DNA of 64,000 nt from Lithospermum erythrorhizon (taxonomy: Eukaryota > Streptophyta > Magnoliopsida > Boraginales > Boraginaceae), in contig JADFUC010000320.1 in the NCBI GenBank assembly GCA_019722365.1, positions 62,001 to 126,000 of the forward strand, in the 5' to 3' direction. The first letter of the stretch is position 1. Every line of letters begins with the position of its first letter. Positions 48,201 to 60,174 of the stretch are shown here, one piece after another. The translations under genes and the position numbers were made by a program. The notes beneath the pieces are model-generated. The model was not told the DNA's origin. It searched no databases and saw only the letters and a program-made list of their open reading frames with translations.

Positions 48201-49560
48201 TATTGCATGGCATTCGCCTTCCGAGGATGATACTCAATGGAAACATCATAATCATTTGATAAACTCAAATCCCTTACACTCGAGGTTCGAATCTCTGCAT
48301 GTCGAGGAGTGTTCAAACTTTGTGATAAATTAAAAATTTTCTTAGTCGCCCCGTACAAATAATGCCTCCAATCTTAAGTGCGAGGGAACACAAGACTGCG
48401 GCTAGTTCCAAATCGTGCGTTGGATAGTTTTCTCGCTGATTTACCGGTATCGCGTCATCTGTACAGCACTGCATGTTGCGTGCTTACGCATCGACCCGAT
48501 GTGGCCAGCGTATTTATACCGCGACATAACCGTCACGTCACGGCCGGAAGAGTAAATGCGGCACGGTAGTCAATTTCTCTTTCAACTTCATTTGAAGCAC
48601 GTTCACAATCCGCTCGAGCAAATGGAACTCCAGCAGCTACGAGTCGCTTTGGTCATGGGTGTGGCAATAATTGAGAGAGTCTTGTATAAATCTCGATAGT
48701 ATCCCGGCCCAGACCCGAGAAAACTCCGTATTTCGATAACAGTGGAGTAGATTTCGATGCATCCACCGAGCACCAACCTTTTTGTGAGGATGGCCTTATA
48801 CCTACTCACAATCGCGGTGTGCCAACTTTCTCGACTGAATTCACACTTGGAAGATTTGTATCTGATTCATTTTCCTCTCGAAGTCTCGCCGTCACCAGAT
48901 GTTCTTAAATGTCACTACATTTACTGAGAATATATCCGAGAATGTCGTCAATGAACACCACCATAAATTTGTATCAAGTAAGGCGAACGCTTTGGGTGTA
49001 AAGGTCCATGCTTATTTGCGAGGGCATTGTCGACCAAAGCGGCATTACCAAGCTTCGTAGTGCCGTATCTTGTTCTAAATGCCAGAGCTTGATCATCGTC
49101 CTCACCCAATCCTCTGGCCGATGGTAGCGACCTCGAGTCAATTTTAGAAAATACTAGGGCATCGCCCGATTGAAGTCAAGCGGATCGTCGATTCTATGCA
49201 GCGGATATCAGTTAATTGTTACTTTGTTCAAGCTGTCACATAATCGTCACAGAAGCCTCGAATCCGTCGCCTTTAGCGACAAATAACACCGGGCGCCCAA
49301 GGTGAACTTCTTGTTAGAATGAATCACTTGCATCAAGCGATTCACGCAATTGCGTTTTCAAGACTGTTCCTTGACTCCGCCGGGGGCACCATTCTATAGG
49401 TGCCATGGAAATCGGAGATCGTACCGAGGAATTAATTCTATGGAAAACTCCGCCTCTCGCGCGGGGAGGAAGTCAGCGACTCCTCGGGGAAACACTCAAC
49501 ATAATTACCATACATGCACCACCGAGATCGACGTTTCTGCCTAGCATTGCCGTGAGAAGC
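48201..49560 (-). pseudogene. Element D reverse transcriptase and RNase H remnant
   Basis: Reading the minus strand from right to left: near 49030 a stretch encoding VMPLWST is the counterpart of the VMPFGLTN motif in element E; near 48930-48970 FMVVFIDDILG contains the catalytic IDD; the frame 48603-48809 has EIRSFLGSGPGYYRDLYK, the RT connection segment; and near 48380-48425 THDLELAA marks RNase H. The order is correct for Ty3/Gypsy pol. The pieces lie in different frames. Confidence 0.75.
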
Positions 49561-51062
49561 TGAACCAAGATAATAAAGCCAATCAGCCAGGCATGCTTTG
49601 TAGGCAACTAAGGCGAGAAATGAGACAAGAGGAAAGAATTTTCTATCACACAGGGAGAAGATCTTAGATTTACCGGGGACTAGATATTTGATCTTCTTTA
49701 AGATGACAAAATCATGTGCTTATAGGGCAATTTCTAAATTGCATAAATTCCTTTGCGGACTTTCATGCAGTTAGAATTAGAAGTGGTCTGGCAACAATTT
49801 CACGAGTTTTAGAATGCGTTGGGAGAATTTCGGAGATATGAAGGGTAAGGCTCAGGAATCAACAAAGACTTTGCTTAAACCCTTAAATGTAAAATTACAC
49901 AGCGGCGCTTTGAAATCGAGCTTCTGGCAGGTAACACAATCTGCCCACGACTAGTTCGCGCATCGCATCGATCCAGCCAACCTTACTACCGACTACTCAA
50001 CTCATAGCTTCTACATTGGATCGACCTCGCGACTTCCTTACATTAGCTCTGCTACTGGAGGAAATGTACTAACGCTCCAGCCCAACTGCGCTACTGCAGG
50101 GGACAATCGGTACTGATGTGCGCTGCAGAAACACACCATGGTCGCTCACTCCCCTGACCTTTCTACGAGATCCGGACCGATGAAAGAACACAGGCATGGC
50201 TTAGAATCGAAATTGAAAGTAACGGGGAGCAGGCGACTCGGCTATGTAACTTGTGTTGTGATGGGCGTCCACAAAACCCGAACTGTTGGCCGCCCGTCTT
50301 GGAAGCGTCATGTCTTTCTTTCTCCCATTAGCGGGCAAGGCCCGAATCCATGTCTACACCTTAAAAGCGTAAATTCCCTTTAGTTCATGGAAAGTTGTAT
50401 AATAATTTCTTGGTAATGACGGTGCGAGATCTCCATTCCGTCCATGAATCTCTCGATCCTGTTTTACGCCGGTAGGATTACTTTCCAGGAAATGAAGCGT
50501 GGGGAATCCATGGTCTTTTCACCGTGGTCGGCTTTATACTCGCCTCCTTTGCCGAGATTCCATTCTCTCTCTGACATATCTTGTAAGAGAAAAGCTCCCC
50601 AGAAATAATTCCCACAGGCGTCTCGCGGCTTACGATTGTCCGCCCGGCCCATGATCAAAGATATCGGTGTCATTCTCCTTGATCCTAGAGCTCCAGGTAT
50701 GTCATGAGCTGAATATGGTCCTCAAGCTCCCAGTAACTCCATGGCTCAAATAGCCTCTCCCGAGTCTCGAATGAACTCAAATGCGGATAGGAGAATCGGC
50801 TCAAGGCAAAATTTAAAAGATTGCTTGAGCGATTAAAATAACACTACGTGACTCGGCTTCTGTCAGCGACATGCTTATTCTGATACCGATCACCGCTGAT
50901 ATTTACTCCGAATCACATTGGCTGATATTTAGGCTCATCATTACCAACGATACTATCCGCGTTTTACTGCGACTCACGGCGCTCTACCGTCTGCAGCGCC
51001 TCTACCGCCTCTCGCGCTACGCCTCGCCTCTCGCGGTACCGACAGGCACTGCGTGATGGCAT
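49561..51062 (-). pseudogene. Element D gag and protease region, strongly decayed
   Basis: The minus-strand ATG at 51062 begins MPSRSACRYRERRGVARE, the basic gag start equivalent to those of E and F. Between there and RT no protease D-S-G motif or zinc knuckle was recognised. Open frames here (50138-50383 plus; 50464-50673 minus) match nothing and are probably chance. The assignment rests on position plus the gag start. Confidence 0.5.
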
Positions 51063-51191
51063 CGCCAGCCCGATGCATGAAATAACAAAAGAAGGAAGTC
51101 CAGACCAGCGAAAAAATCAATATAAACTGACTCTGGCTGCTTATGACTTTAGGCACATAACCCTTGCGGGGCGCCATAAAGACCACGAACT

Positions 51192-51206
51192 GGCTCGTAC
51201 GAAAAT
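51192..51206 (-). other. Element D primer-binding site, degenerate
   Basis: Minus-strand TTTTCGTACGAGCCA next to the LTR terminus CGTTACAA keeps GTA and GAGCCA of the tRNA-Met-type site. Confidence 0.5.
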
Positions 51207-53472
51207 TGTAACGACACTTTGAAACAATGGCGTGGTTAAGATAGATTAACAACTTGTATACCCGGGCTACTTTGACGATACAATAACAAAATAACTGGCG
51301 GCGACATTGCTCGAAATAAAGCTCGCATTCGTACATTGGTGTTCAGCCAATACATCGACAAAATAACGGACAACGAGATTACAAATCGAATCTGGCGTAA
51401 AGGAAGGTAATACAACCCGAGACCCTTGTCTGATACAATAGCGCGATCTAACGATATACAAATAACTAACCAAAAGAAATGGCCCGATGAGGACTTTAAT
51501 GCGCGCTACTTTATGATCTCGCATTTCAGCCAAACCGCTCTTTCGCCGCTTCAGCGATAAGCTCCTAGAAACTAGGCATGGCAGCGTAGAGAATAGGGTG
51601 TAAATTTATTAAGTGAGTGAATACAAATACAGCGAGGCCGATTCCATCGTATATATTCGTACTTATATATATATAAATATATCATGTCTTGTAAATACGT
51701 TAATCGGTACTTAATAAATAAGCATCACAGTATCACATAGATTTCTCTTATCTGATGTTACGGCCATACACGTGAGATTATGGCCATGGCAATGCGTATT
51801 CGTTTAAGGAAAGCAATCTCACCAGCCTTGCCAAAGTAATCCAGTGAGAATCCGCCCTCCTTGGATAATACACGTATAGGGAATCCACCTCCCGAATAAT
51901 ACACATATGAGGAATCATTGCTCCGAATAATACAGCATGCCAGAGAATCCGCTCCAAATAATCGGATGGGGCCTCAGCTCAATCCTCTGGGCCAGTACAT
52001 ACGATGTCGTATCGCTTGAGCCTCCAGAATGCAGGTACCCAGCATGATATCTGCTTGGCCAAACCTCCCGGTCAGGAGTCACCACCACTCCGCAAATAAC
52101 TTATACGCTTGATGACATCTTGGCGACCCATGTGACAGCGACCCACTTATACTTGTGCTTGCGGCCACCAGCGATTTCATAACATAAGATTATATCCAAA
52201 ACTATCTCGTAATGCCAACTTCATGAAATCTCGATTAATAATCGTAACATATTTCATAATCATAGTTATCTCGTAATGTCAATCAAATCTCGGTTATTTC
52301 ATAATCGTCATAAATTACACTTTTCACGTAATATCAATCGTAGCCCGCGATACCACATGCTCGAGAATAGTCTCGAAAACGGCATGAAAAAAATATATAT
52401 CATGATATATATATATATATATGAAAGGTCCCTTCGATTTATCTTCGCTCGAGCCCAAAAGTAATGTGATAGCTACATGCGATCACTTGTGCTAGATCGG
52501 GCTGAGCTCCTATTTAAAAAAAATTATACATTATAACGCATTGAGAATAACTGCTTAACATCATATGGCTTGAGTGTTACATGCACCATCTCGCGATTCA
52601 AATTTACAACTCTTGCTTGATCATCCTATTCCCCGAGATTGATATACACTTCTAACGTTCAGTAACTATATTCCAATCGCCTCGAAAAATCTCAATATTA
52701 AATCGTCGCTTATTACCCAACAGTGATAACGTCTTGGCAGCGTTGTCAATCAGAAGCTGATCGATTAACAACTAAGGCAAATAATTATATAGATTCAAAA
52801 CATGTTAAAGTCATAGCATAAGTATTCTTGAAGTCGATTTAAGAAAAGTTAATAAAAAGTCAACATACAGCTTACACATTTCTAATCCCTGATAACTACT
52901 CAAAATCACCTCTAATCATTCCCCAGAATCTTAGATAACAATTACTTATGCCATGTAAAATCCAAGATCTAAAGTCAACACAAAAGTCAAACTAAATAGA
53001 AAGTCAACTCGAAGCTTTAAATGATGAGATTTGAAGATTAAAACTCATACCTCTGGTAACCTTAAGATGGGGGAGCAAAGATTTTGAAGTTAGATTCCAT
53101 GAGATTTGCCAAGAAAATGAAAAAAATCGAGGAGATCTTCAGAGAGGGCTTGAAGGCCATGTGAGGCAAAAGAAAGAAAATTTTGTTTTGTGTTGTGATA
53201 AGGATGATCATAGGATTATATGTTGGTGGAGTAGGTGGGAAGTGGGACCTCAAATGGGTTTGCAGTACCGTTTGGTTAAGTAAATTTCGACACCTGCCAC
53301 TCGGGTTAAAGGCACAATTGACGAGTTAAATTAAATTTCTATTCTCAAAACATATTCTGCCCGCCCGTATTATCGTTATTCCATTAAAAATTTTAACGTT
53401 AACGGCAAAACACTCAACGGGCAACTAGAATCAAATTAAGAAAAAAAAACTTATACGGAGCGGGTTATTTCG
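51207..53472 (-). repeat. Element D 5' LTR
   Basis: It starts TGTAACGACACTTTG (CCCGC core lost) and ends CGGGTTATTTCG, 2266 bp, with scattered small indels relative to 44116-46558. Repeat block at 51845-51965; TA-repeat at 52398-52421. Confidence 0.8.
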
Positions 53473-54285
53473 TAGCGTATCGGCTTTAGAAGAGGATTGA
53501 TCGAGAACTTTTCGAGGGGGCAATGTAATGACTATGAAAAGATTCGATTGATTTATGCGTCTACTTCCAAAGGTAAATGCTAGCGAGAGGAAAGAAGATC
53601 GAGAGATTCGAGGCCAAGGAATGGTGGGAATCCAGATGAGGTTGTCACTTTCGAGTAGTAATACCCAACTTTTCTTGAATTATTGAATGATGCACTTCCG
53701 GAGTAGAGATGGGTTGGCGGAGTGTCGAAGTTAGTGGGGAGAGAAAAAGGAAGGCAAGGGATCTTAGGATGAGTGGTCAATCGAGTTGGGTTCAGGGGGC
53801 GTCCATTCTGTGCTTGTCAGATTCTGACAGTCGATCCCAAAGTGAACTTTACTACTAATTCTCGATTTGCTTGTTGTTTCTATGCAGGTCTTTTAGTCGG
53901 TGCGGAGGATCTCGGAGGAGGGATTGCTCGAGGAGCGGTGCGTTAGTGTTTCCGTTGTAGTGGGCCGGGAATTAAAAGGCGTGGAATGCGGGAACAAAGT
54001 TGCGATGCATTTACATCGTGTCATCCCGAGGGAAGGGGCACGTTCTTTGTTAATTGTCCCCGAGCCAGTGGTGGTGGAAGTACTAACGTTACTCCGGTCA
54101 CGAGGCAAGCAGAGGCTATCAAGGAAGTCGCGGAGGTCGGTCGATGGTAGAGGAAACTGGACGAGGAGTTGGAGTAGTCGAGGTGGTAATGTTCTTTGGG
54201 GTAGTCGAGGTGTGGTCTTTGGGCCCAGTCGTGAGTGGGATATTTTGCACTTTACTGTGAGGGGCTGAGAATTCTCCCACTTAGT
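53473..54285 (+). pseudogene. Element F gag, C-terminal part
   Basis: It resumes after element D with gag-core peptides (a DYEKIRLIYAS-type stretch at 53529-53562). Near 53945-53985 the sequence encodes CFRCSGPG, the first half of a CCHC zinc knuckle whose His is replaced. The 122-residue frame 53900-54268 is open but partly shifted relative to gag, and the antisense 151-residue frame is a shadow. Confidence 0.6.
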
Positions 54286-54640
54286 GGTAGGGTACTCTAA
54301 ATTTATGTGGTTGGAAAGCCAAAGTTTTGTTTGATTACGGAGAAACACTCGTTCTTTTAAATATCTGGGGGGAATTTTCCCTGACGTATTCGATAACTTT
54401 CGAGAAATTCTTCTTTAATACTACTTGAGTGCTTCAGGTTGGGAAATGCATTTAAGATTGATGAGGTACTTAGAAATTATCCATGGTATTGAAAATCAAT
54501 GTTTGGAATAGATTTACTACCTTTTGAGATGAATGATTTTGATCTTTATTACGAGGATGGATTGGTTGGGGAGGCATCCTTGATGATAGATTGTCATCTT
54601 AAGAAGATTGGAAAATATCTAGTCTAGAAAATCTAAAGTC
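54286..54640 (+). pseudogene. Element F aspartic protease remnant
   Basis: Around 54310-54355 the plus strand encodes VLFDYGETLVLL, aligning with VLFDSGATHSFIS of element E, with the catalytic Ser replaced by Tyr. Further on, TTTGAGATGAATGATTTTGA encodes FEMNDFD, matching the FELVDFDLILG region of E. The frame is broken. Confidence 0.65.
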
Positions 54641-54799
54641 TTTCTAAGAGTGATAGAAATTCTTTCCTCTTTGCCTCATTTACCAACTTTAGTTGCCCGT
54701 ATATTTGAGATCAAAGGTTCATGTAGGTTATACCGCTCGTGTTGTTGATCTAGTAAGGAGGAGATCGACCTAAAGAAGAAGTGCATGTTGTGAAAGAGT

Positions 54800-55480
54800 A
54801 TGTTGATGTGTTTTCCGAAGAGTTGCGAGGGACTTCGTGTGCGAGAGGTGGAGTTCTCCGTAGAATTACTTATGCAGTGCTTACTCCGATTTCTATGGCA
54901 CGCTTATAGGATGGCTCACGGAGAGTTGAAGGAGTTGAAGGCCTTGATTACGAAATTGTTGGATAGGGATTAGATTCGACCAAGTAGTTCACCTTGGGGT
55001 GCTCACTTGTGTTATTTGTTAAGAAGAAGGGATGGATCTTTTGAGGTTGTGTATCGATTGCCGGTGAACAAAGTAACCATTAAGAATCGATATGGATTTA
55101 CTTTAGGATTGATGATCTGTTTGATCCGGTTGAGGATGCCCGGTATTTTCTAAGATTGACTTGAGGTCGGGGTTACCGTAAGTTGAGGATTAAGGAAGAT
55201 GATATATCGAAGTCGGCATTTAGAGCAGATATGGGAACTCGAGTTTTTGAGTAATGCCGTTTAGATTTGGCGAATACCCATATGGCGTTATGGACCTTAT
55301 AGATAGAGATTGTTACACTCTTTACTTGGATAAATTTGTGGTGGTTTTCATTGATGATATTTTGATATATTGGTAGTGAGGAGAGCATGAAGAACACTTG
55401 AGGGTGTCTTTGGAAACTTTGAGGAAAAATGAATTGTATGCTAAATTTTTCAAATTAATGAATTTTAAGTTGGTAAAGGT
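54800..55480 (+). pseudogene. Element F reverse transcriptase remnant
   Basis: Peptides in order: MAHGELKELK (about 54910), PSSSPWGAH (about 54985), NKVTIKNRYG (about 55067-55097), and FIDDIL near 55350, the catalytic F-IDD motif. Stops (for example just after FIDDILIYW) and frame changes separate them. The order and motifs match element E. Confidence 0.75.
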
Positions 55481-56090
55481 GCGATTTTAGATTAAGTATG
55501 ATTTTAGGAGAGGGTATAAGTGTTGATCACTTAAAAAGTTGGAAAGGCATGATGAATTGGCAACGACCACGAGAGTGTATTCTGCGAAATAAGAAGTTTT
55601 TGGTCTAACGGGATACTATAAATTTATACGTGACTTTTCAATTATTCGCCCGTGACTAGGTTGATAAAAGGAGTTCCATTTATTTGGAGTAGGGATTGTG
55701 AGCAGTGCTTTAATAGATTGAAAGAAATTGACTCACAGGTGCAGTAATTGACTCTTTTAAGTCGGGGCCAGGGATGGCTATGTCGTGTATAGTGATCTTG
55801 CGTGAGGGGATTGGGATGTGTGCTGTCTGACGTGGTAAGATGTGGCTTATGCGTCGCGATAGGTAGAGAAATCATGAGGAAAGAATTACTAGGCCTTGCG
55901 ATTTGGAACTAGGCTATGATTGTGTTCGCCTTAAGATTTGGAGGCATTATTTGTATGGTGTAGCTTGCCAAATTTTACTAATCCTTAATTTGAAATACCT
56001 CCCGGCCTTGAATCTGAATCTTGGCAGCGAAGGTGGATTCTGGAGTTTATTAGCGATTATGATGTTTTCCGTTGAGTATAAATCCTAGAA
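55481..56090 (+). pseudogene. Element F RNase H remnant
   Basis: FGLTGYYKFIRDFS (about 55600) and WSRDCEQCFNRLKE (55688-55730) mark the RT-RNase H connection. LKIWRHYLYG in the frame 55903-56088 is the end of the Gypsy RNase H motif. Stops interrupt it. Confidence 0.7.
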
Positions 56091-57230
56091 GGCGGAGTAA
56101 TGGTAGGCGATGCGTTAAAGTCGTAAGGAAAGGTTAAGGAGCCGTTGAATGAAATGAAGCAAGCTTGTTTGTTAACTTTGGAGTGGGGAGTTGATGGTGG
56201 TTTATTGGCGCAAATAAGAGTTCGACCGGTTCTTCTTGATCGAATACTCGGTAGAAGCTTGAGAGATGAGAAGCTTCTGAAAAATACTTGAAGAAGTGAA
56301 AGCGAGCCGAGATCGGATTTTGTGGTGAGAGAGGATGGAGCCACCTGATACGGGGAGTAGATTATTGGGTACTTTACTCACTTGAGAGTTAAAAAGGGAG
56401 ATTTTTGAATGGCTTCATGAATGCCCATGCCAATAGCCCAAATACTGGTGAATGCAGTGTATAGAAACTTAAGCGGTGTATTGGTGGCCTAACATGAAGG
56501 AAATTCGAATGTAGAGCATCGACGGGTGAACATAGAACAGGCGTCCGTAGGGCTATTGCGAGCCCGCTTCCCCATTCGAGTGGGCGTAGGGCGTAATGCA
56601 AATGGATTTTGTTTTTCGGACTCCCAGAGGACATTGAGAAAGAATGATGGTATTTGGTGATAAGTGGATGAAGCTGGTGAAATCGGCTCGTTTCTTACAA
56701 TTCATCGGCTTCGCGAGTCTGGCCGGTTAGCGAGGTTGTATGTTGATCATATTGTGCGATTGCGTAGGGTGGCAGTATCCGTTGTATCGTATCGAGATCT
56801 TATATTCCTCGGGATTTTGGAAAGGATTTCGAGAGCGATAGGTTCGATTTGAGTCACGTCGTTCGTCCAGTGGGATGGGCGGTCAAAGAACAATTCAAAC
56901 ATTGGAGGGATATGACTGCGGGCTTGTGTGTTGAACTTTGAAATTAGAGATGATGAATTGCCTAAAATGGAGTTTGCGTATAATAATAGCTTAAGCAGTA
57001 TTGAGATGGCACCGTTTGAGGCATTGTCTGACAAGAAATGTAGGACTCGGTTCCAAGCTGGAATGAAGTAGGAGATAGAAAAGTATCACAGGTTCGGAGT
57101 TGGTGGAAAGATTAGGTGGAAAGAATAAAATTGATCTGACATCAGCTGAAAGTGGCGCCGAGAGATAGACAAAGATAATAGATCGTCGCCGTTATTAGTT
57201 TAACGTTCGAGAAATTGGTGATGAGTATTT
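56091..57230 (+). pseudogene. Element F integrase remnant
   Basis: Near 56455-56500 the plus strand reads VYRNL, the N-terminal zinc-domain neighbourhood. The frame 56664-56852 contains ESGRLARLYVDHIVRLRR and SVVSYRD, matching the ARIYVDQIVRLHGVPVSIISDRD segment of element E. 56950-57010 encodes DELPKMEFAYNNS. The second catalytic Asp region is altered (SYRD) and the Glu region was not found in frame. Confidence 0.7.
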
Positions 57231-57299
57231 CTTGAGAATATCCCAAAGTGGAAGGTGTATTGAGATTCGAGGAAGAGAGAGGAAGTTGAGTCCACGATA

Positions 57300-57690
57300 T
57301 ATCGATCCGTATGAAGTTACCCTTTGGATAGGGGATTCAATTAAGTGGCCTATCGTTTAGCGTTACTCATGATTGGAGAGAGAATTCTGCGTCTTCCGTG
57401 TGTCATGTTTGAGGAAATTTATATCCCCAGGGGCAGATGTCGTATATCTTGGAGTCGCCCAACTTGATGGAGCTTGGAGATGACGCTACGTGTGAAGAGA
57501 AGCAGTGAAAGAAAATTAACGTCGAGAAAAGGGGAAAGGTGTTGCGAAATAAAGGATTTGTGGCTTTATTGAAGGAGGTGTTGTAAAATCAGCGAGTGGA
57601 GGAGGAAGGCTACGTGGGAGCGAGGGAAGATGTCGAGAAATCAATATCAGCATCTTTTCGAAATAGAAGGTTAGTTACTTAAAATTTGTC
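57300..57690 (+). pseudogene. Element F chromodomain tail
   Basis: GTGTCATGTTTGAGGAAATT encodes the CLRK(Y/F) step that precedes the chromodomain. Near 57590-57640, CAGCGAGTGGAGGAGGAAGG and ACGTGGGAGCGAG encode QRVEEE and TWER, matching QRVEEATWERE in element E. The frame is broken between them. Confidence 0.7.
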
Positions 57691-57789
57691 TTTATAATAT
57701 GTGTTAATATGTGAATTACTATGAGGATGAGTAAGTGAATTGGGAATGGGGCGAGTAGGTGATGAGTAAATTTCGAGGACGAAATTTTT

Positions 57790-57804
57790 ATTAGGTGGGT
57801 AGAT
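57790..57804 (+). other. Element F polypurine tract
   Basis: ATTAGGTGGGTAGAT-type purine run directly before the 3' LTR (LTR starts TGAAATAACTCGTTACG at 57805), preceded by TTTCGAGGACGAAATTT, the usual context at the end of a Gypsy internal region. Confidence 0.75.
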
Positions 57805-60169
57805 TGAAATAACTCGTTACGCCTAAACGATTGAATTGTATTGCGTATATCGGTTGGTGGTGGGACCCGGAGATCGTATAAATAAATTCGGAATAAAATC
57901 GTGTATGCAGAGACTGGTATTATATGAGTCTAGGTTATGTCACGAAATTTTACATTTGGAATCGGTTTCGTTGTGAGATTTTAAATGCGGAAAGTGGAGA
58001 AATAAGCCATGAACTGACGGGGCCTTACCCATCCTAAATATCTTCATGACCATATTTATCTCATACATCACTTGAGCTCATCCTAAATCCCTCGTCCACA
58101 CTTTTCCCTACTTGGCGAGATTTCCGATCATACCCCACTTTGAAAATTTTCTTGATTTCTTCGATTCTTTGTGGCTCGAAGACATTTAAAGTTGATATTC
58201 ATCTTCCCCTCGTCGTCTTACACGTTAAAGGTAAGAAAGAGTTGGAAACTTTGGTGATATTTTATAAGATTTTGTAAGTTTGACTTTTGTTGAGTCTTTG
58301 TTGGCTTTTTGATTGAGTTTTTAAAGTTTGAAATGGTATAAAGTATCCTCTCTAGGCAAAATATGTGATTGGTAGTGATTATAATTGATTTTAGGAGTCG
58401 AAATGTGATGATTGGGTTAATTGACTTTTAGGTTGACTTTTTCTAAGTTTAACTTTAAATTGTATTATGATGTTATGGAGACTTTAATATAGTTGTTCGA
58501 GGAATGTAAGTTGGATGTTTGATGTTGATTGGTAGAGGATATTGTTGAGTTAGGTTATTCCAAGAGATTCATTAGTAGTGGGTTTTTGAATTCAAGGTGA
58601 TTATAATGGATTAATTAGTTGGGGAATTGATTGTTGGAGTGATTAGAATGTTGATAAAGTTGGAATTTTAGAAGTTTTACTAGTTTGTTGTTTAATGATT
58701 TATAATAATTATTCGTTCTCAATTATCAGATGTTGTGTAATAGTCGAGATTTAAGTGGAGGAAATTATATTCTTATGATATATAATTAATCGGATAGTTG
58801 TGTTGGACTAGGATTCTTATCTGGGGTTGTCGATTTCACGTTTAATTTTAATTGGGGGATTTAATGAGTGTAAGAGGATGTTGTGTCGGGAATTAAATAA
58901 TGTATATAATTGCTTTTAGATAGGAGTTGAGCCGGACTGCTCACGTGGACTACTAGAGATATTCTAGTTTCTCGACTCGAGGTGAGTACAAATCTCATGA
59001 TAAAGACCTTTCATATATACTATGATTTATATATTGATTATGTGTTTGTTATGTGACTATATTCAGTATGTATATTGATGTTATGAAGATTGTTATTATT
59101 GAGATTGATGTTATGAATTGTTGTTATTAGGCCCGATGTTATGAGATTGTGGTAGTTATTTGTGATTATACGCGTGTGTTGTAATGTAGTCGTGTTGCGT
59201 GTGGTTGTGTATTGTTGTATGTGGTTGGTGTGTGTATCTTTTTGCAGGTTGATTTTGGGTGGAATGATATGTGTATATATACATTGTGTGAGTAGCCTCG
59301 ACCGGGAGGTTTGGCGTGATATGCATATTGTGTGAGTAGCCCGGAGGTGATTCGGGAGGTTTGGTGTGATATGCATATTGAGTGAGTAAGCGCCGATCGA
59401 GGGAGGATGTGATGTATATGTGGGGAGAGGGATGATGTGTGTGTGTATATTGGTGGAGGTGTGATTGGCTGAGTGGATGATGTGTGGATGGGTTTTGATG
59501 TTATGCGATTTCTTTGGAATTGCATTGTTTGTGTTGCTACCGTTTGAATGAATATTTGATCGTGTGATGTTATTAGGCATGGCTAATTACGGTAAATGTT
59601 ATCATATGCTTTTACATATAATTATGATTATATATGGTTGGATCTATCTGTGGTATTTGTATTATTTAGGCAAGAACTTCTTTCACTGCAGTAACTTTTG
59701 TGAGGCGTTTATGCCCGAGGTTTCCTAGGAGTTAATCGTCGAGGGTTCTTTGAGGAGCTCGTTGACAAGGCTAGGATTTAGAGATTAGGTGAGGTGGTGG
59801 TGGCATATGAAGCGCCGGCCAGTCTTTCTAATATCTTTCACTTTATGTTATGTTGTTAGAACTCCTATGTGTGTATATTATAGAGATTAGGTATTGTGGC
59901 GAAATGCAATTATTATGATGTCTTGTGGAAGCCCAAGTTGAATGCTTACATTGGTTGTATATTTCACGGGTGATCCCATGTACGTATTGTTGATATGTTA
60001 TTTTGGGTTGGCCTTGTTAGTTGGCCAACGATGGGCCAAAGAATATTTTATTATTAATATCGAATGAAATGGATTTTATGTTGTATCAGCCATTGGTGGC
60101 TACAGTGTCTGAGTTGGTGATGATGCTAACGCCAAAGGAGGCCGTAGATCTGGGATGAATTAGATTACA
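57805..60169 (+). repeat. Element F 3' LTR
   Basis: It starts TGAAATAACTCGTTACGCC and ends GATTACA, 2365 bp. CGAGGTGAGTACAAATCTCA lies at 58979-58998; repeat block at 59270-59420. The antisense 119- and 180-residue frames (59038-59580) are low-complexity shadows of the GT-rich block. Confidence 0.85.
59270..59420. repeat. Tandem repeat block inside element F 3' LTR
   Basis: About three units of roughly 50 bp: GTGAGTAGCC, GGGAGGTTTGG, GTGATATGCATATTG. Same unit as in the 5' LTR. Confidence 0.7.
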
Positions 60170-60174
60170 ATTTA

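Larger units (their letters stand above)
44116..53472 (-). mobile_element. Ty3/Gypsy chromovirus D nested in element F gag
   Basis: A minus-strand element of the same family, with both LTRs (44116-46558 and 51207-53472), polypurine-like tract, chromodomain, integrase, RNase H, RT, a gag start at 51062 and a decayed primer site. Gag of element F resumes on the other side (TAGAAGAGGATTGA, then TGACTATGAAAAGATTCGATTG), which confirms nesting. The flanking pentamers (GCACA on the left, TAGCG or GTAGC on the right) do not match, so one junction is degraded or miscalled. Coding decay is heavier than in E. Confidence 0.82.
41124..60169 (+). mobile_element. Ty3/Gypsy chromovirus F, with element D inside
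   Basis: The 5' LTR (41124-43456) and 3' LTR (57805-60169) are collinear, and a perfect ATTTA duplication flanks the element (41119-41123 and 60170-60174). The interior runs primer site, gag, (element D, 44116-53472), rest of gag, protease, RT, RNase H, integrase, chromodomain, polypurine tract, all on the plus strand. Without D it would be about 9.7 kb. It is the same family as A-E. All domains are recognisable but broken by stops and small indels. Confidence 0.88.

Noticed and set aside
48278..48300. GGTTCGAATCTC resembling a tRNA B box
   Set aside because: No A box or cloverleaf partner at the right distance; it lies within pol of element D.
53893..54348. 151-residue minus frame, Ser/Thr/Pro-rich
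   Set aside because: Antisense to the gag zinc-knuckle region of element F; no domain and no start context.
59038..59580. 180- and 119-residue minus frames rich in Thr, His and Ile
   Set aside because: Antisense of the GT-rich LTR block of element F; low complexity and absent as a frame in the 5' LTR copy.
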